Positions 8,376 through 16,559 of a stretch of DNA of 64,000 nucleotides are shown piece by piece (the first letter of the stretch is position 1; every line of letters starts with the position of its first letter). The position numbers and the translations under genes were made by a program. Source of the DNA: Yoonia sp035117555 (GTDB lineage Bacteria > Pseudomonadota > Alphaproteobacteria > Rhodobacterales > Rhodobacteraceae). Below the pieces are notes generated by a model that saw only the letters and a list, made by a program, of their open reading frames with translations, was not told where the DNA came from and did no database searches. The DNA is taken from NCBI RefSeq assembly GCF_035117555.1, contig NZ_JAYKPK010000001.1, forward strand, positions 558,001 through 622,000, given 5' to 3'.

Positions 8376-9449
8376 ATGATACAAAATGTCGCAGCCGATC
8401 CAAGCTATGCCCTGCAGGCCAAGCGTATCGCCAAATCCTTTGGCGATACGCAGGTCCTGCGCAATATCGACCTTGATCTGGTGCCGGGCGAGGTTGTGGC
8501 ATTGCTGGGCCCCTCGGGCTGCGGCAAGACCACATTGCTGCGGATCGCGGCGGGGCTTTTGCCTGCGACAAGCGGACAGATGCAGATCGCTGGCAAATCC
8601 GTGGTTGATGGCAGCAAATTCAACGCTGCCCCGGAAAAGCGTGGCATTGGCATGGTGTTTCAGGATTACGCGATCTGGCCGCATCTGAGCGTGCTGGACA
8701 ATGTCGCCTTCCCGCTGCGGATGCGCAAACTGGGCCGCAGCGCGCGGGAGAAACGCGCGCATGAGGCGCTGGACCGTGTCGGTCTGGCACATCTGGCGGA
8801 TCGGTTTCCCGGCACGCTGTCAGGCGGACAGCAGCAGCGCGTGGCGCTGGCCCGCGCGATTGTGGCGGAACCGCCGCTGGTGCTGTTTGATGAGCCTTTG
8901 TCCAACCTTGACCGCGAATTGCGTGAAGGTCTGGCACTGGAAATCGGTGCGTTATTGCGCGAACTGGGTCTGTCAGCGATCTATGTCACGCATGACCAAT
9001 CCGAAGCTTTCACGATCGCGGACCGTGTCGCTGTCATGCTGGGCGGTGAGATCGCGCAGATCGCCGTGCCGGAACATCTGTTCGCGGCACCAGCCTCGGT
9101 GGCGGTGGCGCAGTTTCTGAATATCGGTGCATTGATCGACGGCAGTGTCAGCGCCACGCGCGGCTTTACCTGCGCACAGGACCGGATCAATCTGCCCCAT
9201 CTTGCCGGGATGTCACCCGAAGGACCGGCACGCATTCTGATCCCGCGCACCGCCGTCCGCCCCGATCCGCAGGGCGCGCTGATGGCGCAGGTGTTGCGCT
9301 GCCAGTTTCAGGGTGACCGTTACCTTTTGCATCTGGGATTGGGCGGCGCGGGCGCGAGCCTTGTCTGCCCGACCGACCGCCCTGCCCTTGTGAACAGCCA
9401 GATACCGCTGTCGATTGATCCTGATCGGCTGCGTGTTTTTACAAATTAA
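8376..9449 (+). CDS. ABC transporter ATPase (Fe3+/phosphonate type)
   Basis: A 357-residue ATP-binding subunit of the FbpC/PotA-like importer class. Seen: Walker A GPSGCGKTT (about residue 45), signature LSGGQQQR, Walker B VLFDEPLSNLD, the switch histidine in VTHDQSE, and a C-terminal TOBE-like domain. The ATG at 8376 is preferred; an in-frame GTG at 8355 lies too close to the Pho box. No Shine-Dalgarno is visible before 8376. It heads an operon with binding protein, permease and phosphoesterase genes. Such importers carry iron, polyamines, hexose phosphates or 2-aminoethylphosphonate. The Pho box and neighbours favour a phosphorus compound here, by inference. Confidence 0.85.
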   Translation: MIQNVAADPSYALQAKRIAKSFGDTQVLRNIDLDLVPGEVVALLGPSGCGKTTLLRIAAGLLPATSGQMQIAGKSVVDGSKFNAAPEKRGIGMVFQDYAIWPHLSVLDNVAFPLRMRKLGRSAREKRAHEALDRVGLAHLADRFPGTLSGGQQQRVALARAIVAEPPLVLFDEPLSNLDRELREGLALEIGALLRELGLSAIYVTHDQSEAFTIADRVAVMLGGEIAQIAVPEHLFAAPASVAVAQFLNIGALIDGSVSATRGFTCAQDRINLPHLAGMSPEGPARILIPRTAVRPDPQGALMAQVLRCQFQGDRYLLHLGLGGAGASLVCPTDRPALVNSQIPLSIDPDRLRVFTN

Positions 9450-9471
9450 ACTCATGTAAAAGGACCATAAC

Positions 9472-10431
9472 ATGAACCGTACGACAGTTCTTGCCGCGAC
9501 TTTTGGCCTGATCGGCAGCTTTGCCCAGGCCGATACTTTGACATTCTACACAGCCGGACCCGGCGGTCTGGCCGATGCGCTGGCGCAGGCGTTTCAGGCC
9601 GAAACCGGGATCACCGTGAATGTGTTTCAGGGCACCACCGGGCAGGTCATGGCGCGGCTGGAAGCTGAAGAAGCCAATCCGCAGGCGGATGTCGTTGTCT
9701 CGGCCAGCTGGGGGTCCGCTGTCGATATGCAGGAACGCGGGTTGCTGATGGAGTATATGTCGCCCAATGCGGAAAATGTGCCCGATAGCCTCAAGACCAG
9801 CCATTATACCGCGCAGGGGATTTCAGCGCTGGCGCTGGTCTGGAACAGCCAGAGCGACGTGCCGCGCCCTGCCGAATGGTCCGACCTGACCGATGAGGTC
9901 TATCGTGATATGATCACCATGCCCGACCCTGCGCAATCAGGCACCGCCTTTGATCTGGTCGCCGGGCTGGAAGCCGCGATGGGCGAAGAGGCCTGGGATC
10001 TGCTGGCCGCACTGGCCGATAATGACATGATCGTGCCCGGCCCGAATGCCGCAGCGCTGAACCCGGTGTTGCAGGGTGCCAAGGCCGTGGTCTTTGGCGC
10101 TGTGGATTACATCAGCTATGGTCAGGCCGCTGACGGAGAAACCATCGAAGTCATCGTGCCAGCAAGCGGCACGGTCATCGCGCCCCGTCCGATGATGATC
10201 CTCAATTCCACCGCCCAGCCAGAGGCTGCACAGCAATTCGTTGATTTTGTGCTGTCGGATGCCGGTCAGGAGATGGTTGCCCAGACATGGATGATGCCCG
10301 CCCGTGCCGATATCGCAGGTCTGCGCCCCGGTATCGCCGATCTGTCGGTGATCGCCGTCGACGAAGATGCCGTTGCCGCCCGCCGCGATGAGATCATCGC
10401 GCGTTTCAACGACACTGTCATCAACCGCTGA
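9472..10431 (+). CDS. ABC transporter periplasmic binding protein (Fe/AEP type)
   Basis: A 319-residue extracellular solute-binding protein with a Sec signal peptide (cleavage near FAQA-DTL, about residue 20). The fold is the class that includes FbpA/AfuA and 2-aminoethylphosphonate-binding proteins: LTFYTAGPGG at the start of the mature chain, a PQADVVVSASWGS block, and the hinge-side VFGAVDYISYG. I do not see the paired tyrosines typical of iron-binding FbpA, which argues weakly against ferric iron. AAGGA precedes the ATG. A strong hairpin follows the gene, which could keep its mRNA more abundant than the permease part. Confidence 0.85.
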   Translation: MNRTTVLAATFGLIGSFAQADTLTFYTAGPGGLADALAQAFQAETGITVNVFQGTTGQVMARLEAEEANPQADVVVSASWGSAVDMQERGLLMEYMSPNAENVPDSLKTSHYTAQGISALALVWNSQSDVPRPAEWSDLTDEVYRDMITMPDPAQSGTAFDLVAGLEAAMGEEAWDLLAALADNDMIVPGPNAAALNPVLQGAKAVVFGAVDYISYGQAADGETIEVIVPASGTVIAPRPMMILNSTAQPEAAQQFVDFVLSDAGQEMVAQTWMMPARADIAGLRPGIADLSVIAVDEDAVAARRDEIIARFNDTVINR

Positions 10432-10451
10432 TCCGGACCGGATTGACGTGC

Positions 10452-10477
10452 ATGGCCCCGAGCATTTTCGGGGCCAT
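10452..10477 (+). other. Intercistronic hairpin after binding-protein gene
   Basis: A 10-bp perfect stem ATGGCCCCGA / TCGGGGCCAT with a 6-base loop sits between the binding protein and the permease and lacks a real U-run. It is therefore more likely an mRNA-stabilising or partial-attenuation structure than a full terminator. Confidence 0.7.
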
Positions 10478-10502
10478 TTGCATGCACCAAGGAAGATAAC
10501 AC

Positions 10503-12176
10503 ATGCTGCGCGCGCAATCTGTTCTGACACTTCTGGCGGCGGCGGCGCTGCTGATCCTTGTTGGCTTGCCGGTTCTGTTCATCCTGATGCAAGCAATCTT
10601 TCCCGAATTTGCGCGCGGATCATTCGAAGGCGCTTTTGCCAGCCTCGCGATCCTGACCGAGAATGACCGGCTGATCACGCAAGCGCGCAATACCGTCAGC
10701 CTTGCGTTTTCGGTGATGCTGGGCTGTCTGATCTTTGGTCTGCCCATTGGTGTGCTGCGCGGACTGTTCCATGTGCCCGGCGCGCGTGTCTGGGATGTGG
10801 TGTTCCTGATCCCGTTTCTGATCCCGCCGTTCATCGCCGCGATTGCCTGGATGATGACCTTGCAGCCGCGCGGCTATCTGTTCCAGCTTGTCGGTTTTGA
10901 TCTGGGCGGGTTCCTGTTCAGCTTTACCGGCGTTGCCTTTGTGATGACGCTGAACCTGTTTCCTTTGGTCTATTTCGCTGTTTCGCGCGCGTTGGAAATG
11001 GTTGGTGGCCGGTTTGCCGCGGCGGCGCGGGTGCATGGTGCGCGGCCAATGCCTGCGTTTTTCCTGATCACCCTGCCGTTGTCGATCCCGGCGATTGCCG
11101 CCAGCCTGCTGATCGTTTTTGCCCTGTCGATCGAGGAATTCGGTACCCCCGCCGCCCTTGCATCCCGCACCGGGTTCGAGGTGCTGGTGACCGGCATCTA
11201 TACCCGCCTGTCGGACTGGCCGATTGATCTGTCCGGTGCGGCGCTGGGGTCGGTGATGCTGATGGCGATGGTGCTGGCGGCCTATGTGCTGCAGAACTGG
11301 ATCGCGACGCGGCGATCCTATATCAGCCAGACTGGCAAGCCTGCCGATCTGGACAAGGCCGATCTGGGGTCCTGGCGCTGGCCGGTGCTGGGGTTGTTCA
11401 TGCTGGTCGCGGTGATCGGCGTGGTTATTCCGCTGATTGCCATTGCGGTGACGTCAGTCATGGGCACAATTTCGGGCGGGCTGCTGTGGTCAAATTTCGA
11501 CCTGCGCCATTATGCGCCGATATTCGAGGCGGGCAGCAACGCGGGACAAGCCTTGCTGACCAGCGGTTGGCTGGCTGTGCTGACCGCCTTTGCGACGGCC
11601 ATCATCGGTGGGCTGGTCGCCTATATCGTCGTGCGCGGTACGGGCCGGGGCCGCGTGGTGATGGACGGGTTGTCGGTATTGCCCAATGCTATTCCGGCCA
11701 TCGTGCTGGCGGTGGGGATCATTCTGGTCTGGAATTCACCCTATCTGCCGGTCACGCTTTATGGCACGGCGGCGATCCTGCTGATCGCCTATATCGGCAT
11801 TCTGCTGCCCTATCCGATCCGCTATGCCGTCGCACGGTTGCGGCAAATCTCCGGCTCGCTGGATGATGCGGCCCGCGTTGCGGGGGCGGATCAGATGCAG
11901 GCCCTGCGCCATATCATCCTGCCGCTGATGGCGCCGTCGCTGATTGCCGCGATGATGCTGGTTTTCGCCATCGCCTCGCGCGAGCTTGTCGCCTCGATCA
12001 TGCTGGCGCCTGCGGGGCTACGCACCGTCGGGACATTTGTGTTCGCGCAGTTCGAGCAAGGATCGGTCCAGACCGGCATGGCGATGAGCGTGATTGCGAT
12101 TACCATCACCTCTGGCATATTGCTGGGCGTGAACCTTTGGTTGGCGCGGCAAGGCAGCAGCGCGTTTTCAGGATAG
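10503..12176 (+). CDS. ABC transporter permease, fused two-domain (FbpB type)
   Basis: A 557-residue inner membrane permease with about twelve helices in two homologous halves, each with a BPD-type EAA loop: near AAARVHGARPMPAFFLITLP in the first half and DDAARVAGADQMQALRHIIL in the second. This duplicated architecture is typical of Fe3+/phosphonate-type importers with one long permease. It belongs with the ATPase and binding protein upstream. The following phosphoesterase starts four bases after its stop. Confidence 0.88.
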   Translation: MLRAQSVLTLLAAAALLILVGLPVLFILMQAIFPEFARGSFEGAFASLAILTENDRLITQARNTVSLAFSVMLGCLIFGLPIGVLRGLFHVPGARVWDVVFLIPFLIPPFIAAIAWMMTLQPRGYLFQLVGFDLGGFLFSFTGVAFVMTLNLFPLVYFAVSRALEMVGGRFAAAARVHGARPMPAFFLITLPLSIPAIAASLLIVFALSIEEFGTPAALASRTGFEVLVTGIYTRLSDWPIDLSGAALGSVMLMAMVLAAYVLQNWIATRRSYISQTGKPADLDKADLGSWRWPVLGLFMLVAVIGVVIPLIAIAVTSVMGTISGGLLWSNFDLRHYAPIFEAGSNAGQALLTSGWLAVLTAFATAIIGGLVAYIVVRGTGRGRVVMDGLSVLPNAIPAIVLAVGIILVWNSPYLPVTLYGTAAILLIAYIGILLPYPIRYAVARLRQISGSLDDAARVAGADQMQALRHIILPLMAPSLIAAMMLVFAIASRELVASIMLAPAGLRTVGTFVFAQFEQGSVQTGMAMSVIAITITSGILLGVNLWLARQGSSAFSG

Positions 12177-12180
12177 GCTG

Positions 12181-12927
12181 ATGGTGCTGATTGCCCAGAT
12201 CACCGATCTGCATCTGCGTGATGATGGCGCATATCCGGCGCATGATCCCGCCGATGCCCTGCGCCGGGCCTTTGCGCAGATCGCCGCGATGGCGATGCGC
12301 CCCGATGCGATCATCCTGACCGGCGATATCATCGACCGGAGCGCGCGCGGCTATGACGCCGCGCTGGGATTATTGCGCGACGCACCGGTGCCGCTGTTGC
12401 CAATGCCCGGCAATCACGACCCTGCACCGGCCTTTCGTGCCGCTTTTGCCGATTGGGTCGATTATGCGCCGGATCATCTGAGTTTCACCCGGCAGATCGG
12501 AGACCTGCATCTGATCGCCTTGGACAGCACATTGCCGGATGGCAGTGGCGGGGTTGATCATGCGCGGCTGGCGTGGCTCGAACAGGCCCTCGCCCGCGCG
12601 ACCGGGCCGGTGCTGTTCGCCCTGCACCATCCGCCGTTCCCGACCGGCGCGCCGCATCTGGACAAGGCGGGGTTTACGCAGGCTCGGGCGCTGGCCGGTC
12701 TGGTCGCGCAGGGCGCCGTTTGCCGGGTGATTGCGGGCCATGCGCATCGCGCGATGCAGAGCCTCTGGGCCGGCTGTCTTGCCAGCACGGCCCCGGCGAT
12801 TGGCCATGGGCTGAGCCTGTCGCTGACTGGCGCTGATCCGCATAATCCGGTGCAAAGCGAACCTGCGTTTGAGCTGCATCTGATCGCGCCGGATCATATG
12901 GTCACCCATTGGGTTGGCGTCACTTAA
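12181..12927 (+). CDS. Calcineurin-like metallophosphodiesterase (CpdA/GpdQ type)
   Basis: A 248-residue cytoplasmic dinuclear-metal phosphoesterase. All class III phosphodiesterase metal motifs are present in order: DLHL (residues 9-12), GDIID, GNHD, HHPP and GHAHR. No signal peptide is present. The gene is last in a Pho-box-bearing ABC operon, four bases after the permease. The likely role is to hydrolyse an imported phosphodiester (for example a glycerophosphodiester) or a related compound. The family also includes cAMP phosphodiesterases, which sequence alone cannot exclude. Substrate is inferred from context only. Confidence 0.82.
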   Translation: MVLIAQITDLHLRDDGAYPAHDPADALRRAFAQIAAMAMRPDAIILTGDIIDRSARGYDAALGLLRDAPVPLLPMPGNHDPAPAFRAAFADWVDYAPDHLSFTRQIGDLHLIALDSTLPDGSGGVDHARLAWLEQALARATGPVLFALHHPPFPTGAPHLDKAGFTQARALAGLVAQGAVCRVIAGHAHRAMQSLWAGCLASTAPAIGHGLSLSLTGADPHNPVQSEPAFELHLIAPDHMVTHWVGVT

Positions 12928-12937
12928 ACCACGTCGT

Positions 12938-14296
12938 CTATCGCCCGGTCAGGCTGTGCCAGTGCTTTGCATAGGTGATCAGGCTTGCGCTGTCAGTCGG
13001 CGGCGCGACCGATTGCGTCTGTGTCGGGGCGGCATGCCGCAGACACAGCAAGGTCGCCCCGACAGAGGTGCCGGTCGCGGAATCTGCCACCGCGACCTCG
13101 CCTGACGACAGCGCAGAGAGCATGTCGAGATAGTCTTGATTGCGGGCAAAGGGTCCCTCGACGATGACCGGACCGCGCGCGCCGGTCAGGTCCAGACAGA
13201 TGCGGGTCATCAGTGCCAGATACCAGGCCAGCGCCAATGCCTTTTGCCCCGGCGTGGCGGGGTCGGCTGTCCAGCGCATGACCTGCCCCTGAAACGGGCC
13301 GGAGCCGGGGTCGACCGCAGGCAGCAGCATAAGTCCGCGCTGCAGGACATCGGCGCGGTCCATTATGTCCGGCGCGGTGTTGTCGCCCTGACGGATCAGA
13401 TCATATTCGCGTCCGCCCATGAAGCGGGCGGATGGCACCGCCTCTGCGCGGGCAGAGACATTGACCAGCACGTCGCGGCCCGGGTCGGGTGTGATGGGAT
13501 CGCCGCCAACCGCCATGCAGACGACCCAGGTGCCGGTCGAGACGACGGCGAACGGGTCTGATCGCCCCAGCAGATGCGGGTAAAGCGAGGCGTTGGAATC
13601 GTGGATGCCCACGCTGACGGGGGTCTTTGTGGTCATGCCAGTGATCTTGGCAATTTCGGGCAAAAGCTGTCCCAATTGCTCATCTGGTCTGCGTGGTGAC
13701 GCCATCTTGTCGGTCAATCCGAGCCGGGCCACCAGCGGCGAAATCTGCCCTTTCCACGGGTCCCACAGATCGGTGTGGCAGCCCAAGGAGGATACATCAC
13801 AGGCCATCTGCCCGGTCAGCCGCCAGCCCCAATATTGCGGATAGGTCAGGACATGCGCGGTGCGGTCCCGCAGACCGGGGTCCGTCGCAAACATCCAATG
13901 CAATTGCGCGCCAAGGTTCAGCCCATTGGGCAGGCGTGGCGAACCGGTCAGGCTGAAATCGGGGCGCAGCCTGTTGTATTCAGCGTCCAGATCATCCGGG
14001 CCGTCATGTTCGTAGTCCAGCATCGGCGCGGCAAGCCCGCCCGCGTGATCCAGCAGCACCGCCGCCGCGCCATGGGTGGTAACCGAAATTGCATCGACAC
14101 CCCAATTCGCATGAAATTCCGCCAGATTGAGCAGAAAGAAATCCCAATGCCCGTCCAGATCGAAATGCGGCCAAGGCGGGCCGGGCAGCACCTTGTTGGG
14201 GCGGGTGACGACGCTGATCTCGCGCAGGGAGCCTTCCTCGACCAGTGCCAGTTTGGCATTGGTCTTGCCCACGTCGATGACGGCGATCTTCCTCAT
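12938..14296 (-). CDS. rhaK: FGGY sugar kinase, RhaK type
   Basis: A 452-residue carbohydrate kinase of the FGGY family. The N-terminal ATPase fold motif VIDVGKTNAKLALV replaces the usual DxGTxS, as in the rhizobial RhaK group, and the second domain has GIHDSNASLYPHL and STGTWVV. It would phosphorylate L-rhamnulose to L-rhamnulose 1-phosphate. In Rhizobium leguminosarum the kinase is also required for rhamnose uptake by the ABC system. It is last in rhaRSTPQUK, and its ATG overlaps the rhaU stop. Confidence 0.88.
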   Translation of the reverse strand: MRKIAVIDVGKTNAKLALVEEGSLREISVVTRPNKVLPGPPWPHFDLDGHWDFFLLNLAEFHANWGVDAISVTTHGAAAVLLDHAGGLAAPMLDYEHDGPDDLDAEYNRLRPDFSLTGSPRLPNGLNLGAQLHWMFATDPGLRDRTAHVLTYPQYWGWRLTGQMACDVSSLGCHTDLWDPWKGQISPLVARLGLTDKMASPRRPDEQLGQLLPEIAKITGMTTKTPVSVGIHDSNASLYPHLLGRSDPFAVVSTGTWVVCMAVGGDPITPDPGRDVLVNVSARAEAVPSARFMGGREYDLIRQGDNTAPDIMDRADVLQRGLMLLPAVDPGSGPFQGQVMRWTADPATPGQKALALAWYLALMTRICLDLTGARGPVIVEGPFARNQDYLDMLSALSSGEVAVADSATGTSVGATLLCLRHAAPTQTQSVAPPTDSASLITYAKHWHSLTGR

Positions 14297-14607
14297 GGCA
14301 TGTGAAAGACGGGCGTCAGCGGCGTGGCGACGGGCGCATTATCCAGCCCGGTTTCCATGATGTCCGCCATATGCGCCCACCAGCGCTGCATCACAGGATG
14401 ATCGGGCAGCGCATCCATGCCGTGACCCTCCTTTCGCCACAGCACACCGAACAGGATATGCGTGTCGCGGTCCAGATGGATGGAATAATCGCTGACCCCC
14501 GCCTGATGCAAAAGATCAACCAGTTCCGGCCAGATCGCGTCATGGCGGCGTTTATATTCATCCTCCATGCCGGGGTTCAGCTGCATTTTAAACGCGTATT
14601 TTTCCAT
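14293..14607 (-). CDS. rhaU: L-rhamnose mutarotase
   Basis: A 104-residue RhaM/RhaU-type mutarotase that interconverts L-rhamnose anomers. Visible family features: YAFKMQLNPGMEDEYKRRHD at the N-terminus, including the active-site His, the IHLDRDTHILFGVL strand, and the C-terminal WWAHMADIMET helix. The length is exactly that of the family. It sits between rhaQ and rhaK with end-to-end coupling. Confidence 0.93.
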   Translation of the reverse strand: MEKYAFKMQLNPGMEDEYKRRHDAIWPELVDLLHQAGVSDYSIHLDRDTHILFGVLWRKEGHGMDALPDHPVMQRWWAHMADIMETGLDNAPVATPLTPVFHMP

Positions 14608-15594
14608 TCATCTTTTCCCGAACAGCCGTGGCAGGGCGATGACACTGATCAGCAGGGCACCGATGAAAATGCTCATCACGATCCCCGGCACATTCAGCAG
14701 GCCAAAGCCGAAGGTCACCATGCCGATGATCAGCGCGGCCAGCACGATGCCCGGAATACTGCCCGACCCGCCAAGAATATTGACCCCGCCAAGCACGACC
14801 ATGGTGACGACCTCAAGCTCGAACCCCGCGGCGATGGAGGGTCTGGTCGAACCAAGGCGCGAGGTCAGGCAAACCGCGGCAATCCCCGACATCAACCCGG
14901 TCAACAGAAACAGGATGAATTTCACCCGCGCCACCCGGATGCCGGAAAACTGCGCCGCCGTGGCATTGTTCCCGATGGCATAGACGGCGCGACCAAAGCT
15001 GCTGCGGTGCAACAAAGCCCAGTAGATCACCGCCAGCACTGTGAACAGAACCAGCTCAAAACTGAACACCCACCAGACATAGCCCTGCCCGAAATAGGCG
15101 AATCCGGGCGGATAGCCGGTGAACGCCTGATCGCCCAGCACGATATAGGCGATGCCGCGAAACAGGCTCATCGTGCCGATGGTCACGACGATGGATGGCA
15201 GCCCCATGCCCGCGACTAGAATGCCGTTGAACGCACCGCACAGCACCCCGGTGCCCACGCCGACGATCACCAGCACCGGCACCCCTGCGCCGGCCTGCAT
15301 CGCGACCCCCATCGCAGTCGATGCCAGCGCGATGATGGAGGCAACAGACAGATCAATCTCGCCCGAGATGATCAGCAGCGCCATGGCCAGCGCGATCATT
15401 GCCTTTTCGGTAAAGTTGAAAGTCGCGTCGGACAGGTTCCACGCATTCAGGAAATAGGGCGAGGTGAAGGAATTGGTGACAAAGATCGCAATCGCCACGG
15501 CCACAAGGATTGATTCCCAGGACCGCAAGGCGCGTACCGCAGGCGATTGCAGCCGGTCAGGGATGGCGCGGGCGGTATGTGGTTGTTGGGTCAT
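14608..15594 (-). CDS. rhaQ: Rhamnose ABC transporter permease
   Basis: A 328-residue CUT2-family inner-membrane permease (RbsC-like) with about ten helices, including the conserved ISGEIDLSVASIIALAS segment and the C-terminal VVLGGVNILGGSGSIPG loop. It is one of two permeases of the rhamnose importer. Its stop abuts rhaU and its start overlaps rhaP by four bases. Naming as rhaQ rather than rhaP follows gene order in Rhizobium (R-S-T-P-Q-U-K). Confidence 0.88.
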   Translation of the reverse strand: MTQQPHTARAIPDRLQSPAVRALRSWESILVAVAIAIFVTNSFTSPYFLNAWNLSDATFNFTEKAMIALAMALLIISGEIDLSVASIIALASTAMGVAMQAGAGVPVLVIVGVGTGVLCGAFNGILVAGMGLPSIVVTIGTMSLFRGIAYIVLGDQAFTGYPPGFAYFGQGYVWWVFSFELVLFTVLAVIYWALLHRSSFGRAVYAIGNNATAAQFSGIRVARVKFILFLLTGLMSGIAAVCLTSRLGSTRPSIAAGFELEVVTMVVLGGVNILGGSGSIPGIVLAALIIGMVTFGFGLLNVPGIVMSIFIGALLISVIALPRLFGKR

Positions 15595-16559
15595 GTGGGC
15601 TCTACCTCTTTGAGGATGATGCGGCCTTTGGGGCGGTTCTGGGTGGCGTTTAGGGCGACGGCAATCACGATGGCACTGCCGGAAATCGCCATCTGCCAGA
15701 AGGGCGAAATACCAATCACCGGCAGCGCGTTATTGATCACGCCCAGAAACAGCGCGCCCAGAACTGCGCCGATCACGCTGCCCGCGCCACCCGCGATGAC
15801 GATCCCGCCGATCACGCAGGCCGCAACAACCTGCAATTCAAACCCGGCGGCCACATCGACATAGGCGACGGCATAGCGCGCAACCCACAGATAGCCCGTC
15901 AGCCCCGCCAAAGCGCCAGAGATGACAAAGGCAATGCATTGCGTCCGCCCGACATCGATGCCAGTGTAAACCGCCGCATGCGGATTGCCGCCCACGGCAT
16001 AGAAAGACCGGCCCAAAGGCGTGCGCGTCAGGATTACGAAGAACAGCGCGATAGCGAGTAACGCCACCCAACTCATCACCGGCAGGCCCAGCAGCATAGT
16101 GCGTGGGAGGGCTTTGAATGCCGTGCTCATCTGGTGCGCGTTGACCCATGCCCCGCCGGTCATCAGAAAGATTGTGCCGCGATAGATCGTCATCGTGCCA
16201 AGTGTGACCACGATGGAAGGGATACCCAGTTTCCACACCAGCAAACCGTTGAACGCACCCAAGGCACCGCCCATCAGCACCACGGCGATCAGGATCAAGG
16301 GCAGCGGCACGCCCATGCCATTCATCAGCGCCGCTGCCATGCCGCAAAGTGCCAGATTGGCCGCGACCGACAGATCAATGCATTTGGTCAGGATCACGAT
16401 CATCTGGCCAATCGCCAGCAGGATCAGCGGCGAGGTGTCGTTGAACACATTGACCAGATTGCCGGGCCGCACAAAGGCGGGGAAACGCGCAGCCACCCCG
16501 CCGATCAGCAGGACGATGGCAAAGGCCAGCAAGACATCGCGGTTTTTGAGAGTATTCAT
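15591..16559 (-). CDS. rhaP: Rhamnose ABC transporter permease
   Basis: A 322-residue CUT2-family permease paired with the next gene. It has about ten helices and the family segments LTKCIDLSVAANLALCG and VIGGIVIAGGAGSVIGA. It is translationally coupled to rhaT upstream (ATGA) and to the other permease downstream. The two permeases form the heterodimeric channel for L-rhamnose uptake. Confidence 0.88.
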   Translation of the reverse strand: MNTLKNRDVLLAFAIVLLIGGVAARFPAFVRPGNLVNVFNDTSPLILLAIGQMIVILTKCIDLSVAANLALCGMAAALMNGMGVPLPLILIAVVLMGGALGAFNGLLVWKLGIPSIVVTLGTMTIYRGTIFLMTGGAWVNAHQMSTAFKALPRTMLLGLPVMSWVALLAIALFFVILTRTPLGRSFYAVGGNPHAAVYTGIDVGRTQCIAFVISGALAGLTGYLWVARYAVAYVDVAAGFELQVVAACVIGGIVIAGGAGSVIGAVLGALFLGVINNALPVIGISPFWQMAISGSAIVIAVALNATQNRPKGRIILKEVEPT

